From Pseudonocardia petroleophila (GTDB lineage Bacteria > Actinomycetota > Actinomycetes > Mycobacteriales > Pseudonocardiaceae): a stretch of DNA of 64,000 bases. Numbering within the stretch: position 1 is the first letter of the stretch; every line of letters starts with the position of its first letter. Both the position numbers and the translations under genes were made by a program. This document shows, piece after piece, positions 43,001 to 51,238 of this stretch. Under the pieces are notes generated by a model. That model made no database searches, was not told the origin of the DNA, and saw nothing but the letters and a program-made list of their open reading frames with translations. The DNA lies in contig NZ_CP060131.1 of assembly GCF_014235185.1 (NCBI RefSeq), positions 1,991,501 to 2,055,500 on the forward strand, given 5' to 3'.

Positions 43001-44572
43001 GACCGCTCCGCGCAGGCCGAGCAGGCCCATGCGGAGACCGATGCCCGCTCGGTGATGACCCAGGTCGACCGGATGGCTGACCTCATCCGCGAGGTCAACG
43101 CCGGCCGCACCGCCTCGACACTCGACCGGCTCGCAGCCGGCGGGCACCTCACGCCGCACGAGCGCGGCCTCCTGGCCGCCGATGACGCCCTCGGCTCGCT
43201 GGAGCGGTTGCTCCGCACCGCCGAGCTCGCCGGGCACGACGCCGACCAGGTGCTGACCGACGCGATCGAGGCCCGCAGCCTGATGGGCGCCGACTCCCCG
43301 GCTCAGGTCATCCACCACCGCATCACCCACGCCCTGAACGGCCGGCTCACCCCGCACCTCAGCGGGGGCGCGGCCGACCTCATCCCGCACCACCTCCGGG
43401 ACGCCGCCGACGCGCTACCTGTCGACGAGAAGCGCGCCACCCGGCTGCACCAGCTCGCCGACGCTGCTGACACCCGCCGCCACGAACTCGGCGCGGTCAC
43501 GGCGGAGCAGGCGCCCGCCTGGGCGATCGACGCCCTCGGGCCCGTCCCGGACCCGGAGCAGGTCGTCGCCCGCCAGGACTGGGAGCAGCGTGCCGGCTGG
43601 GCCGCGGCCTACCGGGAACTCGTCGACCACACCGACGAGCACGACCCGCTCGGCAATGCTCCCGGCAAGGGCCGCGTCGAGCACGCGGTGATGTTCCGGG
43701 CCGCGCACGAGGCCCTGGCCCTCGTCGACGCCGGAGCGGAGGAGGCGAACCTGTCCGACGGCGCGCTGCGTTCCCGGGTACGGGCCTACGAGCGCGAGCT
43801 GACCTGGGCGCCGCGGTGGGTCGACGACGAGCTCGCCGCCGCCCACCGGGCCCACAGCCGCGCCACGACCGACGCGACGGTGTGGACCGCCCGCGCCGAC
43901 GCACCCGACACCGACCCCACCGACGCGGCCCGGCTCCGCGCCGACGCCGAAGAAGCTCGGGCTGAAGCCGCCCGACTCGCCGAGCAGATCACGCAGCTCG
44001 AGGTCGCGGACGAGGCCCGGGCCCGGTGGTTCACCCACACCGCGGTCACCCGAGACCTCGCCGAGCGGTCCGGCGTCGAGCTGAAGGCCCGCGGCGTCGA
44101 CCCCGACCATCCGGCGGACCGGACGACGGGCCCGGAATGGCTCGCTCTGCACCGCGCGGAGCAGGCGGACCGGGAGCGCGAACAACCCGTCACCGAGTCC
44201 GACGTCGACGAGCGGGGGGACGACGAGCAGCTCAGCCCGACGAGGCCTCCCGAACGCGATCGCGTCGAGACCGAGTTCCCGGATGTGCGGGATGTCAGCA
44301 CAATGGATCCGACGGAGACCGCCGACCCGGCTCAGCGGCGCCGGGTCAGGCCCGTGGACGAGACGACGGTCGCCGTCCATCGTGCGCAGCTGTCGCTGGC
44401 GGAGATCGCGCAGCGCGAGGCGGCCGACGCCGCACGGGAGGAGTCCGACGCGGCTGCACGAGACGCCGCCGAGTCCGCTCGACGCGCCGAACTCACCGAC
44501 TGGTCCGCCGAAGCGGGCCACGACGCCGACGGACTCGTGGACGACTTCCCCGTGCTTAGTCGCGACGAGTGA
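40079..44572 (+). CDS. MobF-family conjugative relaxase/helicase (TraA/TrwC type)
   Basis: A 1497-residue protein with the MobF layout. The N-terminal TrwC relaxase domain (about residues 1-330) has FSAPKSVTV near residue 139 and the metal-binding His motif WHIHNAILNRV near residue 231. A RecD-like helicase domain follows, with Walker A TAAAGTGKSFVV near residue 557, Walker B VVDEAGTAETGD near residue 655 and GDPRQLTAIGPGGALADI. A long C-terminal helical tail (from about 1010) is rich in Glu, Ala and Arg. It nicks one strand at oriT and unwinds it for transfer. GTG 40079 overlaps the previous stop. Its last 17 bp overlap a convergent gene. Confidence 0.92.
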   Translation: MLSIHRGHSVRYLTDEVATAREGYYTGAVAAGEPPGQWWGRGAQTLGLTGEVDADLMEAVYTRLLDPRDAAAHNRETWDEAAPLAAGHRKYRSAEQIYAALLDARPDAGPEERTALRAQAGRSARQAVSFIDVTFSAPKSVTVTGLAFERAANDARLRGDDAAAQAWDTHSRAVEDAMMAGVRAGLAYLQEHAGYSRVGHHGGGAGRWIDAHEFVVAQFFQHDSRERDPQWHIHNAILNRVLCADGVWRGVDGRAIDEHKAAAGAIAERVMEAHLAQSLGVRTETRPDGKAREVVGVDRDLMDLYSSRRAQIGPKAAELIRQFTAAQGREPSPYEKVVIHEQATLVTRKAKSHDGETREEQFARWEEMARGRVTGGLTALAEQLVARAQDPGEDAEFSPRDVIERAVADISATRAHYSRSDMVQAVSNALPGHLGVAPEDVEPLLMGLTDAALDLAQRLTPVEDADALPEELRLANGESVYARHGSVRYSTPGQLAAERLLIAAAVQRGAHRFTGDRVDEVCGRFAESGTRLGPDQEAALRGVLTSGAQVEVLTAAAGTGKSFVVGAIAGAWTDPEGDPDDEPPRRVFGLAPYQNAAEVLAGEGLATKNVRAWLSTQNRIDRVRPGQNATGPTGDDEAWRLRRGDLVVVDEAGTAETGDLVAVHARCQAAGAKLLLVGDPRQLTAIGPGGALADIGEHGITYQLSEVRRFDNAWEGPASLRLRDGDPDVLAEYAKRGRLVDGGTAEQAEAAASRAWLADTLDGRESLLMVGTNATAARVAAGLRSELVRLGRVEEDGVPLGEGAALADWRGTVAGVGDLVQARALAWHLRGFEGNTAAPITRKTYRVLATRPDGGLTVAPVDRAAEDGERNAWGEILGTPMQLPGTYVRDHVSLGYASTKDAAQGRNVDTSHSVIGPGTDAAGLYVPATRGRERNTIYAVTRHLAPDAETGETFDVAERTPEAVLADGLANLREDRSAQAEQAHAETDARSVMTQVDRMADLIREVNAGRTASTLDRLAAGGHLTPHERGLLAADDALGSLERLLRTAELAGHDADQVLTDAIEARSLMGADSPAQVIHHRITHALNGRLTPHLSGGAADLIPHHLRDAADALPVDEKRATRLHQLADAADTRRHELGAVTAEQAPAWAIDALGPVPDPEQVVARQDWEQRAGWAAAYRELVDHTDEHDPLGNAPGKGRVEHAVMFRAAHEALALVDAGAEEANLSDGALRSRVRAYERELTWAPRWVDDELAAAHRAHSRATTDATVWTARADAPDTDPTDAARLRADAEEARAEAARLAEQITQLEVADEARARWFTHTAVTRDLAERSGVELKARGVDPDHPADRTTGPEWLALHRAEQADREREQPVTESDVDERGDDEQLSPTRPPERDRVETEFPDVRDVSTMDPTETADPAQRRRVRPVDETTVAVHRAQLSLAEIAQREAADAAREESDAAARDAAESARRAELTDWSAEAGHDADGLVDDFPVLSRDE

Positions 44573-45149
44573 GGTCCCGCTGTTCCGCCGCCGTGCTCGC
44601 AGCCAGGTCCGCCGCCCACGTGACAACGAACCCGGCCCCTTCCAGCTCCGCCCGCGTCTCGGCGATGTCCTGGCGGCGCAGTTCGCGCCACAGCGCCAAC
44701 AACTCGGCCACGGGCGCGGGCAGCTGCGCGCCCGGATGGCGCACCACCGGCCCCCACTCCGGCCGGACGGGCTCGCCGCGGAGCTGGAAGGGGTGCCAGC
44801 GGACGACGTGCTCGACCAGGTCCGCATCCAGAAGGACGAGTCCGAGCGGGAACGGCCCGCCCGGGAGGTCGAGGGCCGCGCACAGATCGGAGTACTCCCA
44901 GACGACGACCACCCGGGTCGCGAGAACGACCGACGGGAGAAGCCCGAGCGCGGTCACCGCAGCCGCGGCGTCCGCACCACGTCGGAACGGTCGGGAGGCC
45001 ACGCTGCCGACGTAGGGCTGCCGCAGATGCTTGTGCAGCAGGTGCACCGCCGGCGGCGGCACCGCTCCATCTCTACGCAGGTCGGCGTCGGCCAGGTCGA
45101 CGCTGCCCGACTCCACGGCGTCGACCAGCGCGTCCAGCGCGGGGTCCAT
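44556..45149 (-). CDS. Hypothetical protein
   Basis: A 197-residue protein reading against the transfer operon. It has no known motif: mixed helices with a central hydrophobic core (VTALGLLPSVVLATRVVVVWEYSDLCAALDL, about residues 70-100) and a Trp-bearing C-terminal helix. It could be a soluble regulator or immunity-type protein; this is a guess. ATG 45149; GTG 45152 is next to it. Confidence 0.55.
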   Translation of the reverse strand: MDPALDALVDAVESGSVDLADADLRRDGAVPPPAVHLLHKHLRQPYVGSVASRPFRRGADAAAAVTALGLLPSVVLATRVVVVWEYSDLCAALDLPGGPFPLGLVLLDADLVEHVVRWHPFQLRGEPVRPEWGPVVRHPGAQLPAPVAELLALWRELRRQDIAETRAELEGAGFVVTWAADLAASTAAEQRDLTRRD

Positions 45150-45275
45150 CACCCCAGTGTGGACCGAACCCCCGACATCTTGCGGCGAATGAACAGGTCA
45201 GCAGCGGCACGGCGTAACGAAACACCCGGGATGTCGATCACCTATCGGCACGTGACTGCTCCCCGAAAGGCCCGA

Positions 45276-45731
45276 ATGTCCCGCACGACGCGTTCTGCTG
45301 CTCTTGTCCTGATGACGACCGTCGTGGTGGGTGCCCTGACCGGGTGCGTCCCGGAGGCGGAGGCGGAGACCCCGAAGCCACAGCCACCGCCAGATCTCGT
45401 GTCCGGTGCCCCGTCCGACGGCGGCTTCTATATGTACTGCACGCCGATCAACAGAACCCCGGGCTTCTACTGCACACCGGTGGACGGCAGCGCGCCTCCA
45501 AACACGACACCCCCGCTCGCGCCGCCGACAGTTGACCCGCCAGCTCCGGAGCCGACAACTGCGCCTTCGACCACCACGACGCGGCCGCCTCTGTTCGAAG
45601 GATCGCCGGATCCGACCACGCCAGCAGGTGAGCCGACCACGCCGCCGACCTCTGATGCGCCGGCCGAAGTGCCTTCTGATTCCGATGAGAGTGCCCCCGG
45701 TACGGGCGGAGCCGCCGGCGTGGTGTCCTGA
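45276..45731 (+). CDS. Secreted Pro/Thr-rich lipoprotein
   Basis: A 151-residue protein with a signal peptide and lipobox GALTGC (Cys about residue 24). A short segment with two YCTP repeats (MYCTPINRTPGFYCTPVDG) follows, then a long low-complexity Pro/Thr/Ala/Ser tail. It is probably lipid-anchored on the cell surface. Cell-surface lipoproteins in mobile elements sometimes act in exclusion or mating contact, but nothing specific shows this here. Confidence 0.6.
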   Translation: MSRTTRSAALVLMTTVVVGALTGCVPEAEAETPKPQPPPDLVSGAPSDGGFYMYCTPINRTPGFYCTPVDGSAPPNTTPPLAPPTVDPPAPEPTTAPSTTTTRPPLFEGSPDPTTPAGEPTTPPTSDAPAEVPSDSDESAPGTGGAAGVVS

Positions 45732-46105
45732 CACGGGATAGCCGGGGGCGTCGCGCGGCGGCACGTCAAGATCAATTCTCGGTGCTCCCCCGGCGGTTGA
45801 CCTGAAAGCCCGTTAGGGGATCCCGGCGACCCCGCCCGCGCACTGCATCGCGCTCAAGGCCGCGCGGCCGAGAAAGTGCTGATGGACCGCCTTCGGCGGG
45901 GGCCTATCGGCCCTGTGGCTTAACACGGCCGGCCTCACCGTCAAGGGCGCTCCGCTGCGCTCCGCGTCGCTGCGCGACGGCCTGCGGCCGCCCGTGACTG
46001 TGAGCCTCTCCGGCCGTGTTGGGACGCCTTACGGCGGCGGGGAACACAGCGCCCCGCCACCCCAAGGGGCGGGCCGACAGGCCCACCCGGACCCGGGAGG
46101 CCGCC
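45732..46105. other. Non-coding, palindrome-rich region; candidate oriT or structured RNA
   Basis: No convincing gene in 374 bp. An 11-bp perfect inverted repeat, AACACGGCCGG (45922-45932) and CCGGCCGTGTT (46010-46020), is extended by CTCAC (45934-45938) with GTGAG (46000-46004), enclosing a GC-rich segment with GCTGCGC-type repeats. A smaller hairpin, CCGCC-TTC-GGCGG, precedes it near 45888. Location within 1.6 kb of the relaxase gene fits an origin of transfer. Confidence 0.45.
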
Positions 46106-46633
46106 ATGCCCGCACGTACCGACCGCAGCCGCATCGTCGAGCAGCAGAGCCCGACCACGCAATTGCGGATGATCACCAAGTCCTCGGTGGTGACGAGCCT
46201 GACCGTCCGCGCCGCCGGACTCGTTCCCGTCCGTCTCGATCTCGCCCACGTCGGGACCGCGGAACAGCAGCTCGGCCTCACCCTCGGCACCGTCTTGGTC
46301 TACATCCGCGCAGGAGTGACCGCCCGGGCGGTCGCCGACGGTTGGAGCGCAGCGGCGGTCGGCGCCCAGTCCCTGGCCCCGGCCGTCGCGGGCCGTCGGC
46401 CGTTGCTGATCGGACCGACGACGGTCGCGGCCATGATCCGCTTCGCCGGGCAGCCGAAGGTGAACTCGGCGTTCGTGCCCGCCCGCGCCGGAGGGGCGGT
46501 TCCGGCGATGCTGCGGATCGAGATCGGCCCGGTCACGTGGGAGGTGTGCGACTCGACCGCCTACACCTCGATGCTGCGCGCGTGGCGCCAGGCGGCCCGG
46601 TTGCTGGGGGAGAACCCCACCGAGGACGAGTAG
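46106..46633 (+). CDS. Hypothetical protein
   Basis: A 175-residue protein of unknown family. The middle has a hydrophobic-helix pattern (LGLTLGTVLVYIRAGVTARAVADGWSAAAVGAQSLAP), the C-terminal half short strands and a final amphipathic helix. It contains one Cys. ATG 46106 has GGGAGG about seven bases upstream. It follows the palindromic region and may be transcribed from it. Confidence 0.6.
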   Translation: MPARTDRSRIVEQQSPTTQLRMITKSSVVTSLTVRAAGLVPVRLDLAHVGTAEQQLGLTLGTVLVYIRAGVTARAVADGWSAAAVGAQSLAPAVAGRRPLLIGPTTVAAMIRFAGQPKVNSAFVPARAGGAVPAMLRIEIGPVTWEVCDSTAYTSMLRAWRQAARLLGENPTEDE

Positions 46634-46701
46634 CGCGCGGGGTTGTGGACAACTCGGGGCGGTCGCCGACGCGGCCGCCCCGTTCGCGTCAGGATGCGCC
46701 G

Positions 46702-46971
46702 ATGGACACCAACTGGACGCTCGGCGTGCTCAGCGCCGGAGCCGAGAACGTGCAGCCCCTGGCCGGTGGCACCGCGGCGACGAGATCGGAGGCGGTCGAA
46801 GCGGCATCCGACGCCCTCGTGGTGGCGGCGATGGATCGCGGCCGCCAGGAGTACCGGGTTCGCGTGGCCGACACTTTGATCGTCGTGATTCCGGGCCTGA
46901 CCGAGCAGGGCGAGGTGGACCTGTTCGATCTCGCTGCGACCGTCCCGAGGTTCGAGCGTGCCCGTCGGTAG
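46702..46971 (+). CDS. Small hypothetical protein
   Basis: An 89-residue soluble alpha/beta protein with no family match. The repeated hydrophobic pattern SDALVVAAMDRGRQEYRVRVADTLIVVIPGL suggests a helix followed by paired strands. ATG 46702, 68 bp after the previous gene. Confidence 0.5.
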   Translation: MDTNWTLGVLSAGAENVQPLAGGTAATRSEAVEAASDALVVAAMDRGRQEYRVRVADTLIVVIPGLTEQGEVDLFDLAATVPRFERARR

Positions 46972-46989
46972 AGGTCGTATCAGTGCTGA

Positions 46990-47310
46990 TCAGTCGAGGT
47001 GCTTGCGGAGATGGCCGGCGATCGCAACCGCCAAGCCGACGGGTACCGCGTTCCCGATCTGTTTGGCGATCTGGATCTTCAAGCCTCACCACAGGAACGT
47101 GTCCTCCGGAAGTCCTGCAGCAACGCGGCATCGAGGTGGGTGATCACGCGGTTCACGCGCTTCTCGGGATGGTCGTGGTCCCACTGCGGGTGCAGGTACT
47201 GGCCCTTCTCGGGCTTGAGGAACTCCGTCCGTACCGTCAACGACGGGTGGTCCCAACGCATGCGGGGTCGCGGTTGCTCGCCGATCTCGCGGACCCGGAC
47301 CACGCTGACC
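46990..47310 (-). pseudogene. Remnant of a DNA (cytosine-5) methyltransferase
   Basis: The C-terminal end of a C5 methylase can be read on the bottom strand. HPSLTVRTEFLKPEKGQYLHP and NRVITHLDAALLQDF are in one frame. After a one-base frameshift the sequence continues PEDTFLW, a TGA, then KIQIAKQIGNAVPVGLAVAIAGHL and a normal stop at 46990-46992. The conserved QIGNAVP motif is intact, but the N-terminal two-thirds with the catalytic PC motif is gone. Truncation, a frameshift and an internal stop show it is dead. It suggests the element once carried a methylase or restriction-modification system. Confidence 0.75.
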
Positions 47311-47539
47311 GCGCAGCTCGGGGCTTTGACTGGGCTGCGCAAGCCGCGAGCCCGGCATGATCCGGGGACGGTCGCCGTCCCAAACGCCGCGCCCGCCGGG
47401 TGCTGGTGCCCACCGTGCGCCCGTTGTCGGTCCAGCGGGCCTGGGCCCAACGCCCGCGCTACCGCGCTGGCGGCGTTCGTTGACAACCTGCGGAGAGTCG
47501 CGGCGCAGAGGCGGTAGGCGGGACCGCAGACCGCACATT
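47311..47539. other. Gap without recognisable gene
   Basis: GC-rich DNA between the methyltransferase remnant and the GTPase-operon end. Short frames on both strands lack any family feature. It probably holds further debris of the methyltransferase insertion. Confidence 0.4.
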
Positions 47540-47959
47540 TCAGACGAGGTGGGGTGTGCTCGCCACCGGTGGCACGCCCTCCTCGGTCCGTCCCCAGAAG
47601 TCCGCGACCAGCCCCTTGATCCGCCCGGCCTCGACTTCGCGCACGGCGTCGAGGTGGTGCAGCCCGAGCGCCGCGCCCCCCTGCGCAAGCACGCCCTCCA
47701 CGACGTGGACGAGCCTGCCGAAGCGGTCTCGGGAACGGGTGGAACCGAGCACCTCTCCGGCCGGGCGGCTGCAGAAGGCGAGGGTTAGCCCGCCGGACCG
47801 CTTGATGCGCCCGGGCTCCGGATGGCGGCCGGCGGTGGCCGTGACCAGGCGGTAGTCGTCGTTGCCCGCCACCAGGAAGGCGGGGGCGTAGATGGCGCGC
47901 CAGTCCAGCACTGGGTTGCGAGTGACGACGAACGGCCACACCTCGACCGGCTCACCCAC
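47540..47959 (-). CDS. Hypothetical protein, last gene of the GTPase operon
   Basis: A 139-residue protein of unknown family. It has alternating strands and helices (VWPFVVTRNPVLDWRAIYAPAFL, then DYRLVTATAGRHPEPGRI) and a helical C-terminal half. GTG 47959 lies inside the end of the GTPase gene (8-bp overlap), so it is co-translated with it. As the terminal gene of a possible conflict operon it could be an effector or modulator; this is only inference. Confidence 0.6.
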   Translation of the reverse strand: MGEPVEVWPFVVTRNPVLDWRAIYAPAFLVAGNDDYRLVTATAGRHPEPGRIKRSGGLTLAFCSRPAGEVLGSTRSRDRFGRLVHVVEGVLAQGGAALGLHHLDAVREVEAGRIKGLVADFWGRTEEGVPPVASTPHLV

Positions 47960-49589
47960 CGGATCGGGCCGCGGCGACGTAGCTGCCGAAGCGCTGTGCG
48001 CCCCCGGCCAGAACCGACGCGGGCTGTTCCTCCTCGAACGCGGTGACGGCGTTCTCGCACTGCGATTCGAGCAACTCCAGCGCCGACCGGTCGCCGTCGA
48101 CGTCTTGGCGCTGCTTCTGCAACTCCTGCGCGTATCGCTCACGGCCCGCGGCCAGGCGGTCAGCGCGCCGCTCTGCCAGCCGGTCGGCGTACCCGAGCGC
48201 CTGGTGGAACACGTCCTCGGACAGGACCTGGCCGAGCGCCGGGTAGCGCTTCACGATAGCGCCGCGCAGAGTCGGCACCGACAGCTCGGCCACGCGGTTG
48301 ACCAGCGGCGACCACGACCTGCCGGGACCGGCGGCGGAATCGGCGTCACGTGCGAGGCGCCGGTCGCGGTCCTCGATCTCGGCGTAGGCGAACTGCAGGA
48401 AGTCCGGCACCACCGCGAGCAGCGGCAGCTCCACCCGCTGCGGGCGCGCCGGCGCGCCGATCTTGCGCATCTGCCCATCCGGAAGAAGCTCGGCGAAACC
48501 CGGGCCCACCGCGCTGACCGGGATCAACCGGATCGTCGTCGGCGCGTCCTCGGCCTTCGACCGCACCAGGTCGCCTACGTTCTCGTCGCGCAGAAGCGCG
48601 TCGCGGATATCGTCGAGGGTGCAGCGCCCCTCCACCAAGTCCCACTTGGTGACTACGAAGTGCACCGGGCACCGGCTCTGCTGGGCGATCTCCAGGCTGC
48701 TCGTGATCTCGAAGTCGAGGTAGCGGCGGCCGCGCTGGCTGCCCTCAACGAGCGAGAGCATCGCCTGCCCGTCGAGCAGGATCAGCAGCGCGTTCGCCGA
48801 GCGGAGCGACGAGACCAGCCCCGAGATCGTGGCGTCGTGCGCGCCGCGCGGGTCGGTGAGCACCCCGCCCGGGTAGTCGAGGTAACGGAAGGACACCGGC
48901 TCGAAGTCGCCAGCAGGCGACGGGACGCAGGCGCTGAAGTTCCAGGCCTCGATCCCTTGGCTCGCCTCTGGCCACTCCTGGTCGGGATCGACGATCCGGT
49001 TGAACACGGCGTTGAGGTGCAGCGAGGTGTCCGGGTCGGAACGCAGGTAGAACGCCAGCTCGGGGCGCCGCAGCCTCAGCCGCTGGTAGAGGCTCGCCAT
49101 GAGGACGGTCTTGCCCGAGCCGGACGGGCCAAGCGCGTGGATCTCGAACGCGCGCCCCGGCGCGGGCGTGCCCGAGTCAGCCGCGACGGGGCGGCCGCCA
49201 CCCGGCAACTCGGCCGCAAGCTCCGTGCCCGCCTGTATGTCGATCGAGCCGAAGGAGTGCACGAAGCCAGGCCCGATGAGCTCAAGGCGACCGAACATCG
49301 TTCCCGGGACCCAGCTGACCCGCTCCACGACCGCAGGGTCGATCGTGGTGTAGACGTCGGGCACCCGGCCCGAGAACGGGTGCACCGGCATAACAACGAG
49401 CCGCCGGTCGGTGAGCATCAGCAGGCCCTTGACCGCCAGCATGGTCCCGAACGACACGATACGGACGACAGCCTCCCCGTCCTCAAGGAAGCGCTGCAGG
49501 ACCCGCAGGCACACCTCGCGGTACACCCCGCCCAGGATCACCGCCGTCCCGGCGGCGGCGTCGACATCGGAGCGCAGCGGCTCGGTCAC
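47952..49589 (-). CDS. PH-like domain fused to a P-loop GTPase
   Basis: A 545-residue protein. The N-terminal about 130 residues resemble bacterial PH-like domains (KGLLMLTDRRLVVMPV, then SWVPGTMFGRLELIGPGFVHSFG). A GTPase-type P-loop domain follows: Walker A LGPSGSGKTVLMASLYQ near residue 155, a switch-like YLDYPGG near residue 232, and FVVTKWD near residue 311 in the place of the NKxD base-specificity motif. The C-terminal part (about 440-520) is a coiled coil (RLAERRADRLAAGRERYAQELQKQRQ). It resembles predicted double-GTPase-type proteins described in bacterial conflict systems. GTG 49589 overlaps the upstream stop (GTGA). Confidence 0.72.
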   Translation of the reverse strand: MTEPLRSDVDAAAGTAVILGGVYREVCLRVLQRFLEDGEAVVRIVSFGTMLAVKGLLMLTDRRLVVMPVHPFSGRVPDVYTTIDPAVVERVSWVPGTMFGRLELIGPGFVHSFGSIDIQAGTELAAELPGGGRPVAADSGTPAPGRAFEIHALGPSGSGKTVLMASLYQRLRLRRPELAFYLRSDPDTSLHLNAVFNRIVDPDQEWPEASQGIEAWNFSACVPSPAGDFEPVSFRYLDYPGGVLTDPRGAHDATISGLVSSLRSANALLILLDGQAMLSLVEGSQRGRRYLDFEITSSLEIAQQSRCPVHFVVTKWDLVEGRCTLDDIRDALLRDENVGDLVRSKAEDAPTTIRLIPVSAVGPGFAELLPDGQMRKIGAPARPQRVELPLLAVVPDFLQFAYAEIEDRDRRLARDADSAAGPGRSWSPLVNRVAELSVPTLRGAIVKRYPALGQVLSEDVFHQALGYADRLAERRADRLAAGRERYAQELQKQRQDVDGDRSALELLESQCENAVTAFEEEQPASVLAGGAQRFGSYVAAARSGG

Positions 49590-49915
49590 CGGACGGCCCA
49601 GCGCCCCTGCACGCCGAACTCGTCGACGTACAGCGCGAGCGGGATCGGGCGGCCGTCCTGGTCCTCCAGTGGCAGCCACTCGCCAATCGGGAGATCGGCG
49701 AGACGGTACCGTGCCGGGTCGCTCGGTGCCCGGAACGGCGTCGCCACGGTCACGACGCCGCCCTCTTTGAGCGTGTACCAGGTCGTGTATCCGGGAGCTC
49801 CGGGATGCTGCGACGGGAAGGCCAGCATGCTGTCTGCGGAAAAACGGAACGGTGCACCCGCGGGATCGCCGTTTCCGCTCGCCCGCACCCGGTCCCGTCC
49901 TCGTCCGAAAGCCAC
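49586..49915 (-). CDS. Hypothetical beta-rich protein of the GTPase operon
   Basis: A 109-residue protein, mostly short strands with conserved-looking aromatic residues (FPSQHPGAPGYTTWYTLKEGGVVTVATPFR). No family recognised. The stop overlaps the GTPase start by four bases, so the two proteins are likely made in fixed ratio and may interact. Confidence 0.6.
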   Translation of the reverse strand: MAFGRGRDRVRASGNGDPAGAPFRFSADSMLAFPSQHPGAPGYTTWYTLKEGGVVTVATPFRAPSDPARYRLADLPIGEWLPLEDQDGRPIPLALYVDEFGVQGRWAVR

Positions 49916-49936
49916 CGCGATCTCCTCCTCGTGCGA

Positions 49937-51229
49937 TCAGGTCCAGTCCACTGCGGGTGCCACGAGTTGGGTCTCGTACCGCAGGCGGAGCTCGCCGAAC
50001 ATCTCCTGGTGCAGACGCGCAGCAAGGGTGCCGCGCGCGGCGGGCGAGAGATGGTGGTCCGGCACCGCCTCCAGCGCCTCGACGAGCATGGTGTAAGCCA
50101 TCCCCGCGGTGATGCCCCGTCCGCTGCGCCTCTCCCGCTTCCAGACATGCACCCAGCCCTGGTCGAACGCCGCGTGCGCCGCGGGCGGCAGCAACGTGGT
50201 CAGCGCCTGCCCCGGCGAGTAGTGCGGGATGAGCTTGCCCATCGCCTGGCCCAGCACGTGCGCCGATTGATACCCAGCGACATCCAGCCCGATCGCCTCC
50301 CGTAGCTCGCGCGCCCGGCTGTGCGGGGCGAAGCCCAGCCGGCCCACGGCTGCGTCCTCCAAGCCCGACTCGCGGGCCGCGGCTGCCGTGGCACCCACCC
50401 CCGGGGGCGGGGCCGCGCGCCCGTCGCCGGGCAGGTCGCTCCACGTGTCCCGGTCGAGGCGCTCGGCTTCCAACTGGGCGAGGATCTCCTGGCGGCGCCG
50501 GTCGGCGAACTCGTCCTGGCGGCGCAGCCAGGCCCAGAAGCCGGTGCCGGGGTCGTTCCAGTACAGCCACTCGGCGCGCTCGACGGCCCGGGCCACGACC
50601 TCCTGCGTCGCGGGTTCCGGGCACGTCGCAGCCAGGAGCAGCTCCTGCCGTTCGCTGCGCGACAGCAACCCGGCAATGGCCTGCGCATCCCGGAACGCGA
50701 CATCGGCCTGGCTGCGGTATTGCTCGTAGGTCGCGCACATCCCGTCGACCAGGTCCGCAACGGAGGCCCGCTCCGCGAGGGTGACGGGCGGCCGCGGCGC
50801 GTCGTCGACCGGCGGCGGCGCGGGATCGGACCGGCCGGGACGGTGGCGCGGCTCCGGTTCGAACCGGTCGAGCCAGTCGGCAGGATCGCGCTCCGGCGCC
50901 CTGCGTTCCGTGAACGGCTCGAAGCGGTCCGGCGCCGGCCGGGACTCCGGCCGCACGGGCGGGGGATCGCCATAGCCGTCCGGCTGCTCCCACCGCCGAT
51001 GTTCGCGCTGCTCAGCGGCGGTCTCGGCCGGACCGGGAAGCAGGTGCGCGGAGGCGGCTCCAGCCCACCCGTCGCGGTGCGCGGCGTTCCGCTCTTCCGA
51101 CTCACGGACCTCGCGCTCGTGGTCCTTCGCCAACATCTGGAATAGCCGGTTAATGGCATCAAACGCGTCCATCCCGTCCCGCCGGCTGCGCTCCTGCTGT
51201 TCCAGCTGCTGGCGCGTCCACTCGTCCAC
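49937..51229 (-). CDS. Hypothetical multi-region protein of the GTPase operon
   Basis: A 430-residue protein. It has an N-terminal coiled coil (TRQQLEQQERSRRDGMDAF), a Pro/Arg/Glu-rich disordered linker (about residues 70-150), and a central helical domain (about 155-270) with WLYWNDPGTGFWAWLRRQDEF. A C-terminal helical domain (about 290-430) is rich in His and Trp. No enzymatic motif was found. It probably acts as an adaptor or sensor for the GTPase. It starts nine bases after the upstream gene. Confidence 0.62.
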   Translation of the reverse strand: MDEWTRQQLEQQERSRRDGMDAFDAINRLFQMLAKDHEREVRESEERNAAHRDGWAGAASAHLLPGPAETAAEQREHRRWEQPDGYGDPPPVRPESRPAPDRFEPFTERRAPERDPADWLDRFEPEPRHRPGRSDPAPPPVDDAPRPPVTLAERASVADLVDGMCATYEQYRSQADVAFRDAQAIAGLLSRSERQELLLAATCPEPATQEVVARAVERAEWLYWNDPGTGFWAWLRRQDEFADRRRQEILAQLEAERLDRDTWSDLPGDGRAAPPPGVGATAAAARESGLEDAAVGRLGFAPHSRARELREAIGLDVAGYQSAHVLGQAMGKLIPHYSPGQALTTLLPPAAHAAFDQGWVHVWKRERRSGRGITAGMAYTMLVEALEAVPDHHLSPAARGTLAARLHQEMFGELRLRYETQLVAPAVDWT

Positions 51230-51238
51230 GCTGGCCCC

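Noticed and set aside
39572..44572. Starting the relaxase at 39572 in the same open frame
   Set aside because: The upstream 170 residues are Arg/Pro-rich noise overlapping another gene; the MobF N-terminus begins at GTG 40079 (VLSIHRG).
45732..46105. CRISPR array
   Set aside because: The repeats in this gap are inverted and irregular; no evenly spaced direct repeats were seen here or elsewhere in the window.
47952..50993. A very long bottom-strand frame spanning several genes of the GTPase operon
   Set aside because: High GC content keeps non-coding frames open. The family features start only at GTG 49589, and the upstream part is the wrong frame of two other genes.
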